In this document: positions 1 through 6,040 of the stretch, piece by piece
Position numbering within the stretch: the stretch's first letter is position 1
Layout of the letters: each line of letters starts with the position of its first letter
DNA from: DATHTC01 sp050262775
GTDB taxonomy: Bacteria; Actinomycetota; Thermoleophilia; Gaiellales; Gaiellaceae
Assembly (NCBI GenBank): GCA_050262775.1
Contig: JBLNEO010000066.1
Coordinates: forward strand, 1-14,166
Reading direction: 5' to 3'
DNA: 14,166 nucleotides
Position numbers and translations under genes: made by a program
The notes under the pieces: generated by a model
Told to the model about the DNA's origin: nothing
Databases searched by the model: none
What the model saw: the letters and a program-made list of their open reading frames with translations, nothing else

Positions 1-2
1 GT

Positions 3-239
3 TCGTCGGCGCGCGAACGTCCGGCCGCCGCCGCGGCGCCTCCGACGCAGCGGCCGCGCGCGAAGCCGGTCGTGCGCCGGCAGACCGTGCGCCCGAAGGT
101 GGCCCGTCCGACGGTGAGGCCCACGCCCAAGCCCAAGGCGAAGCCGAAGCCGAAGTCACAGGCGCCGCGCCGGGGCTCGGGCGCCGCGCCCGCCGGCGCC
201 AAGTCGGAGGGCGGCGGCAAGGGCGGCGGGCGCTCCTAG
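3..239 (+). CDS. C-terminal tail of a truncated protein, Lys/Pro/Ala/Arg-rich
   Basis: The reading frame is open from the window edge to the TAG at 237-239, giving 78 residues with no start inside the window, so only the C-terminus of a longer gene is present. The tail is low complexity: Ala/Pro/Arg-rich first, then an alternating PTPKPKAKPKPK stretch, then a Gly/Ser/Lys end (GGGKGGGRS). It is strongly basic and almost certainly disordered. Such tails are common at the ends of actinobacterial cell-wall, secreted or nucleic-acid-binding proteins, but the domain that would identify the protein lies upstream. No function is assigned. Third codon positions are nearly all G or C, which supports real coding. 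Confidence 0.6.
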   Translation, partial: SSARERPAAAAAPPTQRPRAKPVVRRQTVRPKVARPTVRPTPKPKAKPKPKSQAPRRGSGAAPAGAKSEGGGKGGGRS

Positions 240-303
240 CCGCTACCCGCGCAAGATTCGCCGCGGCCCGGCGTCTGTCTGGGTGGACGTGCCCTCGTCC
301 CCG

Positions 304-333
304 CCCGGGGCCGTGCCGCCCGCCGGCCCCGGG
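304..333. terminator. GC-rich hairpin, possible terminator of the truncated upstream gene
   Basis: A perfect 9-bp inverted repeat, CCCGGGGCC (304-312) and GGCCCCGGG (325-333), encloses a 12-base loop. It lies 65 bases after the upstream stop codon and before the candidate promoter of the next gene. No T-run follows, so it is not a textbook intrinsic terminator, although U-less hairpins are common in high-GC actinobacteria. The sequence is so GC-rich that some pairing is expected by chance. Confidence 0.35.
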
Positions 334-353
334 TATCTCCGGCGCCCTCGTCG

Positions 354-382
354 TTTACGGGCGCGCCGCGCCGGGGTAGCCT
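354..382 (+). promoter_or_regulatory. Candidate sigma70-type promoter for the 409-5238 gene series
   Basis: TTTACG (354-359) and TAGCCT (377-382) are separated by 17 bases, matching 4 of 6 and 3 of 6 positions of the -35 and -10 consensus, including T1, A2 and T6 of the -10 box. Transcription would begin near 389, just upstream of the AAGGAGAGG ribosome site at 397-405 and the ATG at 409. The only other feature of the 169-base gap 240-408 is the hairpin at 304-333. Confidence 0.35.
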
Positions 383-408
383 CGGCCGACGCGAACAAGG
401 AGAGGCGG

Positions 409-651
409 ATGAGCATCGTCAACAGACGGAACGCGATGGTCGGGTGGGCGGTCTGGTCGATCGGGAAGCGGCTCGCCAAGCACAAGGCGAGGGCGGCCGT
501 GCCGACGGTCGACAGCGAGACGAGACGGCCGAACCGGTCGGCGCTGCTCCTCGCCGCCCTCGCCGCCTTCGGCGGGGCGTTGCTCTTCTGGCGCCGCCGC
601 GACGCGGGCGACGCCGGCGACACGGGCGACGGCGGCGAGCCGGTCGGATAG
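409..651 (+). CDS. Small single-pass membrane protein, 80 aa, unknown function
   Basis: The ATG at 409 is preceded by a strong ribosome site, AAGGAGAGG at 397-405, which decides the start over an in-frame ATG at 283. The product has 80 residues. The N-terminal third is basic and possibly amphipathic (NAMVGWAVWSIGKRLAKHKAR). A hydrophobic segment of about 16 residues near 46-61 (LLLAALAAFGGALLFW) is followed by an Arg-rich stop-transfer (RRR) and an acidic Gly/Asp tail. The positive-inside rule is ambiguous because both flanks are basic. It is probably an inner-membrane protein. It sits 11 bp before the aminotransferase and probably shares its transcript. I do not recognise the family. Confidence 0.7.
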   Translation: MSIVNRRNAMVGWAVWSIGKRLAKHKARAAVPTVDSETRRPNRSALLLAALAAFGGALLFWRRRDAGDAGDTGDGGEPVG

Positions 652-662
652 GCTCGCCGCCC

Positions 663-1784
663 ATGGGCGGCGAGGGCATCCACGGGCTCTTCCGGCCCGC
701 GCTCGACGAGCTCCAGCCGTACGAGCCGGGGAAGCCGGTCGAAGAGGTGCAGCGCGAGCTCGGGCTCGCGCGCGTGATCAAGCTGGCCTCGAACGAGGGA
801 CCGTTCGGCCCCTTCCCGGCGGCGCTCGACGCCGGCGCGGCCGTCGCCGGCGAGCTCAACCGGTATCCCGACGGCGGCGCCTACCGGCTCCGGACCGCGC
901 TCGCGGAGCGTCACGACGTCCCGTTCGAGCAGGTGGCGCTCGGCGCCGGCGCCGACGGCGTCATCGACACGATCACGCAGGCGACCCTCGATCCCGGCGA
1001 CGAGCTCGTCACCGGCTGGCCCTCGTTCCCGAGCTACGCGATCTACGCGAGGCGGCTCGGCGCCGCCGTCCGGCTCGTTCCGCTCCGCGACCGTCGCTAC
1101 GACCTCGACGCGCTGGCCGACGCCGTGAGCACGCGCACGAAGCTCGTCTGCATCGCGCACCCCAACAACCCGACCGGCACGTCCAACGGACGCGCCGACG
1201 TCCTCCGGCTCCTCGACCGCATGCCGCCGGACGTGCTCGTCGTGCTCGACCAGGCGTACTTCGAGTACGTGACGGATCCCGACTACGTCGACGGCGTCGA
1301 GGAGCTCGTGAAGGCCGGCCGGCGCGTGCTCGTGCTACGCACGTTCTCGAAGATCTACGGCCTCGCGGGCCTGCGGATCGGCTACGGCATCGGACCGCCG
1401 GACGTCGTCGCCGCGATCGCGAAGGTGCGCCGTCCGTTCGACCTCTCGACGCCCGCGCAGGCGATGGCGCTCGCGAGCCTCGACGGCGCGGACGAGGTCG
1501 CGCGGCGGAGACGCCTGAACGAGGAGGGCCGCGGTGCGGTCGAGGAGGCGCTGCGCGGCGCCGGGCTCGACGTCGCCGGCCCCGCCGTCGCCAACTTCGT
1601 CTACGCGGACGTCGGCGAGGACGCCCGTCCGCTGTTCGAGGCGCTCCTGCGACTCGGCGTGATCGTCCGGCCGCTCCACGGCTTCGGCGCTCCGGGTGCC
1701 ATTCGCGTCAGCGTCGGCACCCCGGAGGAGACCGCGGTCTTCGCGGAGGCGCTCGTGCAGGCGCGCGCCGCCGCGGCGTCGTGA
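663..1784 (+). CDS. hisC: Histidinol-phosphate aminotransferase family (HisC-like), 373 aa
   Basis: This is a fold-type I PLP aminotransferase of the HisC family, expected to interconvert imidazole-acetol phosphate plus glutamate and histidinol phosphate plus 2-oxoglutarate in histidine synthesis. The N-terminus has the family pattern PYEPGKPVEEVQRE then IKLASNEGPFGP. N169 in HPNNPTGT and Y199 in LDQAY hold the cofactor, K230 in TFSKIYGLAGLRIGYG is the Schiff-base lysine, R238 is the phosphate-binding arginine, and R348 (IRVSVG) binds the substrate carboxylate. The length is normal. The ATG at 663 fits the family N-terminus, but no good ribosome site precedes it. The usual LDEAY reads LDQAY here. 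No other his gene is nearby, so an aromatic-acid aminotransferase role, as seen in some actinobacterial HisC paralogues, cannot be excluded. Its stop overlaps the next start (GTGA). Confidence 0.88.
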   Translation: MGGEGIHGLFRPALDELQPYEPGKPVEEVQRELGLARVIKLASNEGPFGPFPAALDAGAAVAGELNRYPDGGAYRLRTALAERHDVPFEQVALGAGADGVIDTITQATLDPGDELVTGWPSFPSYAIYARRLGAAVRLVPLRDRRYDLDALADAVSTRTKLVCIAHPNNPTGTSNGRADVLRLLDRMPPDVLVVLDQAYFEYVTDPDYVDGVEELVKAGRRVLVLRTFSKIYGLAGLRIGYGIGPPDVVAAIAKVRRPFDLSTPAQAMALASLDGADEVARRRRLNEEGRGAVEEALRGAGLDVAGPAVANFVYADVGEDARPLFEALLRLGVIVRPLHGFGAPGAIRVSVGTPEETAVFAEALVQARAAAAS

Positions 1785-3058
1785 CGGGACCGCTCGGCCT
1801 CGTCCGCAGGGCGCCGGGGTTCCGCCTCCTCTTCCTCGCGACGCTCGGCTCGGGCCTCGGGACGATGCTCGCCGTCATCGCGCTGACGGTCGACGTCTAC
1901 GAGCGGACCGGCTCGGGCGCGTGGGTGAGCGCGCTGCTCATCGCCGACTTCCTGCCCACGATCGCGATCGGGCTGCTCCTCGGGCCGCTCGTCGACCGCC
2001 TCTCGCGGCGGCGGCTGATGATCGCGTCCGACCTCGTCCGCTTCGGCGCGTTCGTCGCGCTCCCGTTCGCCCCGGACGCGACGACGATCGTCGTCCTCGC
2101 GCTCGTCGTCGGCTTCGCCAACGGCTTCTTCCGCCCGGCCGCCTACGCGGGGATGCCGAACCTCGTCGACGAACGCGACCTCCCGCGTGCCAACTCGCTG
2201 TTCCAGGCGACGGACAACCTCACGTGGCTGCTCGGCCCGCTGCTCGGCGGAGCGCTGCTCGCCGCCTACGGCCCCGACGTGCCGTACCTCGTCAACGCCG
2301 CGACGTTCGCCGTCTCGGCCCTGCTCGTGAGCCGGATCCCGGCGCGTCTCCTCGCGTCGGAGCAGCCGCTGTCGCGCGGGCACTGGCACGACCTCGCGGA
2401 GGGGTTCCGCACCGTCCTCCGGTCGCGCGCGCTCCTCACCGTGCTCGTCGCGTGGACGATCGTCATGGCGGGGAACGCGGCGGTGAACGTCGCCGAGGTC
2501 TTCCTCGTCCGCGACGTCTTCGACGCCGGCAACCTCGCGCTCGGCGTGATGATGGGCGGCGCCGGCGCCGGGCTCGTGCTCGGCAGCCTCGTCGCCGGAC
2601 CGCTGCTCGAACGCCTCCCCGTCGGGCCCGTCTACGGCGCCTCGATCGCGACGATGGCCGCGGGGTTCGGCGTCGCCGCGTTCGCACCGGGCGTGTGGGT
2701 CGCCCTCCCGTGCGTGGTCGTCTCCGGCATGGGGAACGGGGCGGCGAGCGTCTGCAACCCGCTGCTCGTGCAGACGGGTGCGCCCGACCGGCTCCGCGGG
2801 CGCGCCTTCACGGTCGTGATGAGCGTCAACTTCGCCGTGCTCGGCGCGTCGATGGCCGTCGCGGGGCCGCTCACCGACGCGTACGGCGCCCGCGCCCTCT
2901 GGGGCGGGGCGGCGGCCGTCTTCGCCGTCGCGGCCGCGGTCGCGTGGGCGCTCGGCCGCGGGATCCCGACCCGTGACGTCGACGAGACCGCGGAGCCGAT
3001 GCTCGTCACCGCAGCGGGTGTCCCGCTGGCGCAGGCGGAGGAGGAGGCGGCCCCCTAG
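1781..3058 (+). CDS. Major facilitator superfamily transporter, 425 aa
   Basis: This is a polytopic inner-membrane protein of MFS size, with about twelve hydrophobic segments and both halves of the fold visible. The cytoplasmic loop after TM2 carries the MFS motif A (GPLVDRLSRRR, residues 68-78). The N-terminus (LVRRAPGFRLLFLATLGSGLG) and the layout resemble the EntS/MFS_3 group, whose members are mostly proton-driven exporters of drugs or siderophores. The substrate cannot be read from the sequence. Translation starts at the GTG at 1781, whose last two bases belong to the HisC stop codon, so the two are probably translationally coupled. The last 25-30 residues form an acidic, non-membrane tail rich in Glu and Ala. 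There is no local clue that it exports a product of the aminotransferase. Confidence 0.85.
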   Translation: MTGPLGLVRRAPGFRLLFLATLGSGLGTMLAVIALTVDVYERTGSGAWVSALLIADFLPTIAIGLLLGPLVDRLSRRRLMIASDLVRFGAFVALPFAPDATTIVVLALVVGFANGFFRPAAYAGMPNLVDERDLPRANSLFQATDNLTWLLGPLLGGALLAAYGPDVPYLVNAATFAVSALLVSRIPARLLASEQPLSRGHWHDLAEGFRTVLRSRALLTVLVAWTIVMAGNAAVNVAEVFLVRDVFDAGNLALGVMMGGAGAGLVLGSLVAGPLLERLPVGPVYGASIATMAAGFGVAAFAPGVWVALPCVVVSGMGNGAASVCNPLLVQTGAPDRLRGRAFTVVMSVNFAVLGASMAVAGPLTDAYGARALWGGAAAVFAVAAAVAWALGRGIPTRDVDETAEPMLVTAAGVPLAQAEEEAAP

Positions 3059-3068
3059 ACTCGCGCGG

Positions 3069-4073
3069 ATGGCGGGGCGGAGGGAGTGGACGCGCGAGAC
3101 GCTCCTGGCGGGTGTGCGCGGCGGCGACCGCCGCGCGCTCGCGCGGGCGATCACGCTCGTCGAGAACGGCGACCCGCTCGCGTACGAGCTCGTCCGTGAG
3201 ATCTACCCCGAGACGGGCAGGGCGTACTCGATCGGGATCACCGGCCCGCCCGGCGTCGGCAAGTCGAGCCTCGTCTCGGCGCTCGTCCACCACGTGCGGG
3301 AGCTGGGACAGCGTGTCGGCGTCGTCTCCGTGGACCCGTCGAGCCCCTTCTCGAGGGGGGCGCTCCTCGGCGACCGCATCCGCCTCGCCGACCACTTCCT
3401 CGACCCCGAGGTCTTCATCCGCTCGATGGGGACGCGGGGCCACCTCGGGGGGCTGTCGGAGGCGGCGCTCCAGGCGATGCTCGTCCTCGACGCGGCGGGC
3501 AAGGACCTGCTGTTCCTCGAGACGGTCGGGGCCGGGCAGAGCGAGGTCGAGGTGATCGGCATCGCGGACACCGTGCTGCTCGTGCTGATGCCGGGCTCCG
3601 GCGACTCCGTCCAGGCCCTGAAGGCGGGGATCATGGAGATCCCGGACGTGATCGCGATCAACAAGATGGACCACCCGGCGGCGAAGACGATGCTGAACGA
3701 CGTGCGGGCGATCCTCCGGCTCGGCCACGGCGAGTGGGACGTGCCGATCGTGCTGACGGACGCGCTGCGGGGCGAGGGCGTCGACACGCTGTGGAGCAGG
3801 ATCGAGGCCCATCGCGCGTTCCTCGCCGAGGGCGGGCGGCTCGAGGAGCGGCGCCGGCGGAACCTCGCGGGCGAGGTGTTCGCCGTCGCCTCGGCGCGCG
3901 CGAACGCCCACGTCCGGCGTGCGGTCGCCGACGACCCGGAGCTCCGGCGCCTCCTCGACGCCGTGCAGTCGCGCGACCTCGACCCGCTGACCGCGGTTCG
4001 GGCGATCATGGAGGAGGTGTTCCACGTCACGTCCGATGAGCACGACCGCGCGGGCAGCGCCGACCCTGCGTGA
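3069..4073 (+). CDS. meaB: MeaB/ArgK-type G3E GTPase, chaperone of methylmalonyl-CoA mutase, 334 aa
   Basis: In known members this SIMIBI-class GTPase binds adenosylcobalamin-dependent methylmalonyl-CoA mutase in the cytoplasm, gates cofactor loading and protects the enzyme from inactivation. Visible motifs are the P-loop GPPGVGKSS (59-67), the following VVSVDPSSPFSRGALLGDR, the conserved SMGTRGHLGGLS, the family-specific ETVGAGQSE (151-159) and the guanine-specificity NKMD (198-201). The C-terminal part is helical, as in dimerising MeaB. The length is close to the family norm. The ATG at 3069 is 10 bp after the MFS stop. The only purine-rich run, GGAGGAGGAGG at 3037-3047, is 21 bases away, so initiation may depend on coupling. 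The mutase genes themselves are not in the window. The older label ArgK (arginine kinase) is misleading. Confidence 0.92.
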   Translation: MAGRREWTRETLLAGVRGGDRRALARAITLVENGDPLAYELVREIYPETGRAYSIGITGPPGVGKSSLVSALVHHVRELGQRVGVVSVDPSSPFSRGALLGDRIRLADHFLDPEVFIRSMGTRGHLGGLSEAALQAMLVLDAAGKDLLFLETVGAGQSEVEVIGIADTVLLVLMPGSGDSVQALKAGIMEIPDVIAINKMDHPAAKTMLNDVRAILRLGHGEWDVPIVLTDALRGEGVDTLWSRIEAHRAFLAEGGRLEERRRRNLAGEVFAVASARANAHVRRAVADDPELRRLLDAVQSRDLDPLTAVRAIMEEVFHVTSDEHDRAGSADPA

Positions 4074-5238
4074 CGTCGAGGCGGCCCGCGAGCGGATCGC
4101 GGGGATCGCCCAGGTCACGCCGGTCTACCCGTCCGAGACGTTCTCGCGCCGCACGGGCCGCGCCGTCCTCCTGAAGGCCGAGAACCTCCAGCGCACCGGC
4201 GCGTTCAAGATCCGCGGCGCCGTCAACCGCATCGCGCTCCTCTCCGACGCCGAGCGCGCCGCCGGGGTCGTCGCGGCGAGCGCCGGGAACCACGGCCAGG
4301 CCGTCGCCTGGGCGGCCCGCGAGGTGGGTGTCCCGGCGACGGTGTACATGCCCGTCGACGCGCCGATGTCGAAGGTGGAGGCGACGAAGCACTACGGGGC
4401 CTCGGTCGAGCTCGGCGGCGCGTTCTTCGACGACGCGCTCGCCGCCGCGCTCGCGGCGGTGGAGCGAAGCGGGGCGACGTTCGTCCACGCCTTCGAGGAC
4501 GGGCAGGTGATCGCGGGCCAGGGCACGATCGGGCTCGAGCTGCTCGACCAGGCGCCGCAGGCCGAGACGGTCGTGATCCCGATCGGCGGCGGCGGGCTGG
4601 CGGCGGGCATCGCGATCGCACTCCGCGCGCGGGCCCCGTCGCTCCGTCTCGTCGGGGTGCAGGCCTCCCTCTGCGCGCCGCTCGCGGGCGGCACCGTCCA
4701 GGGCGTCACGATCGCCGACGGTATCGCTGTCAAGGCGCCCGGGGAGCTGACGTCGGCGATCCTCCGCGAGCTCCTCGACGACGTCGTGACCGTCACCGAC
4801 GAGGAGATTTCGGAGACGATCGTCCTCCTCGCCGAGCGCACGAAGCTCGTCGTCGAGGGCGCGGGCGCGGCGAGCGTCGCCGCCGTCCTCGCCGACCGCG
4901 TGGGCGGCAGCGGCCCCGTCGTCGCGCTCCTCTCGGGCGGCAACATCGACCCGACGCTGCTGATCGACGTGATGCGGCACGGGCTCACGCGCGCCGGCCG
5001 CTTCCTCGTCGTGCACACGCGCGTGCCCGATCGCCCCGGCGAGCTCGTGAAGCTCCTCTCGCTCCTCGCCGAGGATCGGGTCAACGTCGTCGAGATCGAG
5101 CACCTGCGCGAGGGCGTCGACATGGCGATCGGCGAGACGGGCATCGCCCTCACGCTCGCGACGAGGGACGAGGAGCATCGTCGCGCCGTCGTCGCCGCGA
5201 TGGAGCGCTGGGGCTACGTCGTCGAGCGGCTGAGCTGA
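4036..5238 (+). CDS. ilvA: Threonine ammonia-lyase with C-terminal ACT domain, 400 aa
   Basis: This is a fold-type II PLP enzyme that deaminates threonine (and usually serine) to 2-oxobutyrate (or pyruvate) and ammonia. K58 in TGAFKIRGA is the cofactor lysine, SAGNHGQAVA is the substrate and PLP-ring asparagine loop, and the tetraglycine loop GGGG (184-187) cradles the PLP phosphate. A single ACT domain follows from about residue 323 (FLVVHTRVPDRPGELVKLL) to the end. This is the medium-length form, shorter than the biosynthetic IlvA with its two-lobed regulatory end. The ATG at 4036 lies inside meaB, 38 bp before its stop, 16 bases after GGAGGAGGTG (4010-4019). The ACT domain suggests control by an amino acid, often valine or isoleucine. 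Whether it serves isoleucine synthesis or threonine breakdown is open; the MeaB neighbour favours a propionyl-CoA route. tdcB is an equally fair symbol. Confidence 0.9.
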   Translation: MSTTARAAPTLRDVEAARERIAGIAQVTPVYPSETFSRRTGRAVLLKAENLQRTGAFKIRGAVNRIALLSDAERAAGVVAASAGNHGQAVAWAAREVGVPATVYMPVDAPMSKVEATKHYGASVELGGAFFDDALAAALAAVERSGATFVHAFEDGQVIAGQGTIGLELLDQAPQAETVVIPIGGGGLAAGIAIALRARAPSLRLVGVQASLCAPLAGGTVQGVTIADGIAVKAPGELTSAILRELLDDVVTVTDEEISETIVLLAERTKLVVEGAGAASVAAVLADRVGGSGPVVALLSGGNIDPTLLIDVMRHGLTRAGRFLVVHTRVPDRPGELVKLLSLLAEDRVNVVEIEHLREGVDMAIGETGIALTLATRDEEHRRAVVAAMERWGYVVERLS

Positions 5239-5414
5239 ACCGCCCGACGCGTGCGGACGAGCACGACGAGCCGGGCGACGACGCTCGGCGCGCGGACCCG
5301 CCGGCGGGGGCGCTCGTCGCGCAGCTTCGGGCCGAGGTCGTAGCGGTAGTCGAGGTGGTGGGGCGAATGCAGCATGACCCCACGACGCGCCGCGACGACG
5401 CCGTCTTCCGTCAC
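5214..5414 (-). CDS. Possible small basic protein, 66 aa, translationally coupled to the hydrolase
   Basis: On the minus strand a GTG at 5414-5412 overlaps the TGA of the hydrolase gene (GTGA), as at the hisC-MFS and oppD-oppF junctions in this window, and opens a 66-codon frame ending at TAG 5216-5214. About nine in ten third positions are G or C. The first half has an unforced composition with His, Tyr and Asp (MLHSPHHLDYRYDLGPKLRDE). The second half is Arg/Val-rich, with a moderately hydrophobic patch (VVARLVVLV). It fills the whole space between hydrolase and threonine ammonia-lyase, and its 3' end runs 25 bp into the convergent lyase gene. I do not recognise a family. It could be a chance open frame in GC-rich DNA. 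The start overlap and codon bias argue for a real gene. Confidence 0.45.
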   Translation of the reverse strand: MTEDGVVAARRGVMLHSPHHLDYRYDLGPKLRDERPRRRVRAPSVVARLVVLVRTRRAVQLSRSTT

Positions 5415-6040
5415 TGCGACAGCCACTCGGCGACGACCGCCCGGACACGGGGCTCCCGGACGAGACCCCAGTGGTCGAGGCCGGGAACGTGCAGCCCGTC
5501 CGCCGCGTAGCAGCGCACGACGCCGAGCCCGCGCTCCTCCGGGAACTCGTCGCCGTAGACGACCAGCGTGCGTGTCGGCAGGAGGGGCACCGATACGCCC
5601 CGCCGCCGCTCGGCGCGGGCGTACGCCGACTCCGGCCGCGACCGCACGCCCGGCGGGAAGTCGCCGTAGGCCTCCTCGGGGTCGTAGGTCCCCTCGTGCG
5701 GCACGACCGATTCGTCGAACGCGGCGGACTCGCCCGCCGGCGACGGCTCCAGCAGCACGAGCGCGTCGGGCGCCGCCCGTCGGGCGGCCATCATCGCGAC
5801 GAGGCCGCCCATCGACCAGCCGAGCAGCGTGAACGGCCGCTCGAGGGCGTCGCACCCGCGCGTCGCGACCGCCTCGTAGTTGAGCATCGACGCCGCCGCG
5901 ACGTTGAGCCCCGCCTGCAGGTCGAGGGCCTCGAGGTCGTGGCCGGGGAGCGCCCAGTCGTCGAAGATCCACGGGCCCGAGCCCGCGCCGTGCAGCGCTA
6001 GGACCCGCAGCGGCGGAAATGCGTCGTCGCGCCCTTCCAC
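5411..6040 (-). CDS. Alpha/beta-fold hydrolase, 209 aa
   Basis: This is a compact alpha/beta hydrolase. A first strand and oxyanion loop, RVLALHGAGSGPW (12-24), lead to the nucleophile elbow GWSMGG with S76. D164 (VVYGDEFPEERG) is the likely acid, and H190 (GLDHWGLV) the catalytic histidine near the C-terminus. The cap region is short (about 100-150) and acidic. Substrates of this superfamily (esters, thioesters, lactones) cannot be told from sequence. The start is chosen as GTG at 6040, the only usable start before the first strand. It lies within the end of the metallo-hydrolase gene, overlapping it by 43 bp. The frame stays open much further upstream, but that part is antisense-like Arg/Ala-rich sequence inside the neighbour. 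It is probably co-transcribed with the persulfide dioxygenase-like gene. Confidence 0.78.
   Translation of the reverse strand: MEGRDDAFPPLRVLALHGAGSGPWIFDDWALPGHDLEALDLQAGLNVAAASMLNYEAVATRGCDALERPFTLLGWSMGGLVAMMAARRAAPDALVLLEPSPAGESAAFDESVVPHEGTYDPEEAYGDFPPGVRSRPESAYARAERRRGVSVPLLPTRTLVVYGDEFPEERGLGVVRCYAADGLHVPGLDHWGLVREPRVRAVVAEWLSQ

Noticed and set aside
122..160. The alternating Lys-Pro codons near the left end, considered as a tandem DNA repeat or CRISPR-like element.
   Set aside because: It is an in-frame PK-rich protein tail encoded by similar codons; there are no spacers or conserved repeat units.
283..408. An upstream ATG at 283 for the small membrane protein.
   Set aside because: It would include the hairpin and candidate promoter, has no ribosome site, and the added residues are Pro/Arg-rich. 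The ATG at 409 has a strong site.
5297..5308. A perfect 12-base palindrome, CCCGCCGGCGGG, between the convergent genes, considered as a terminator.
   Set aside because: It has no loop, no T-run, and falls inside the possible small gene. Such palindromes are expected in DNA of this composition.
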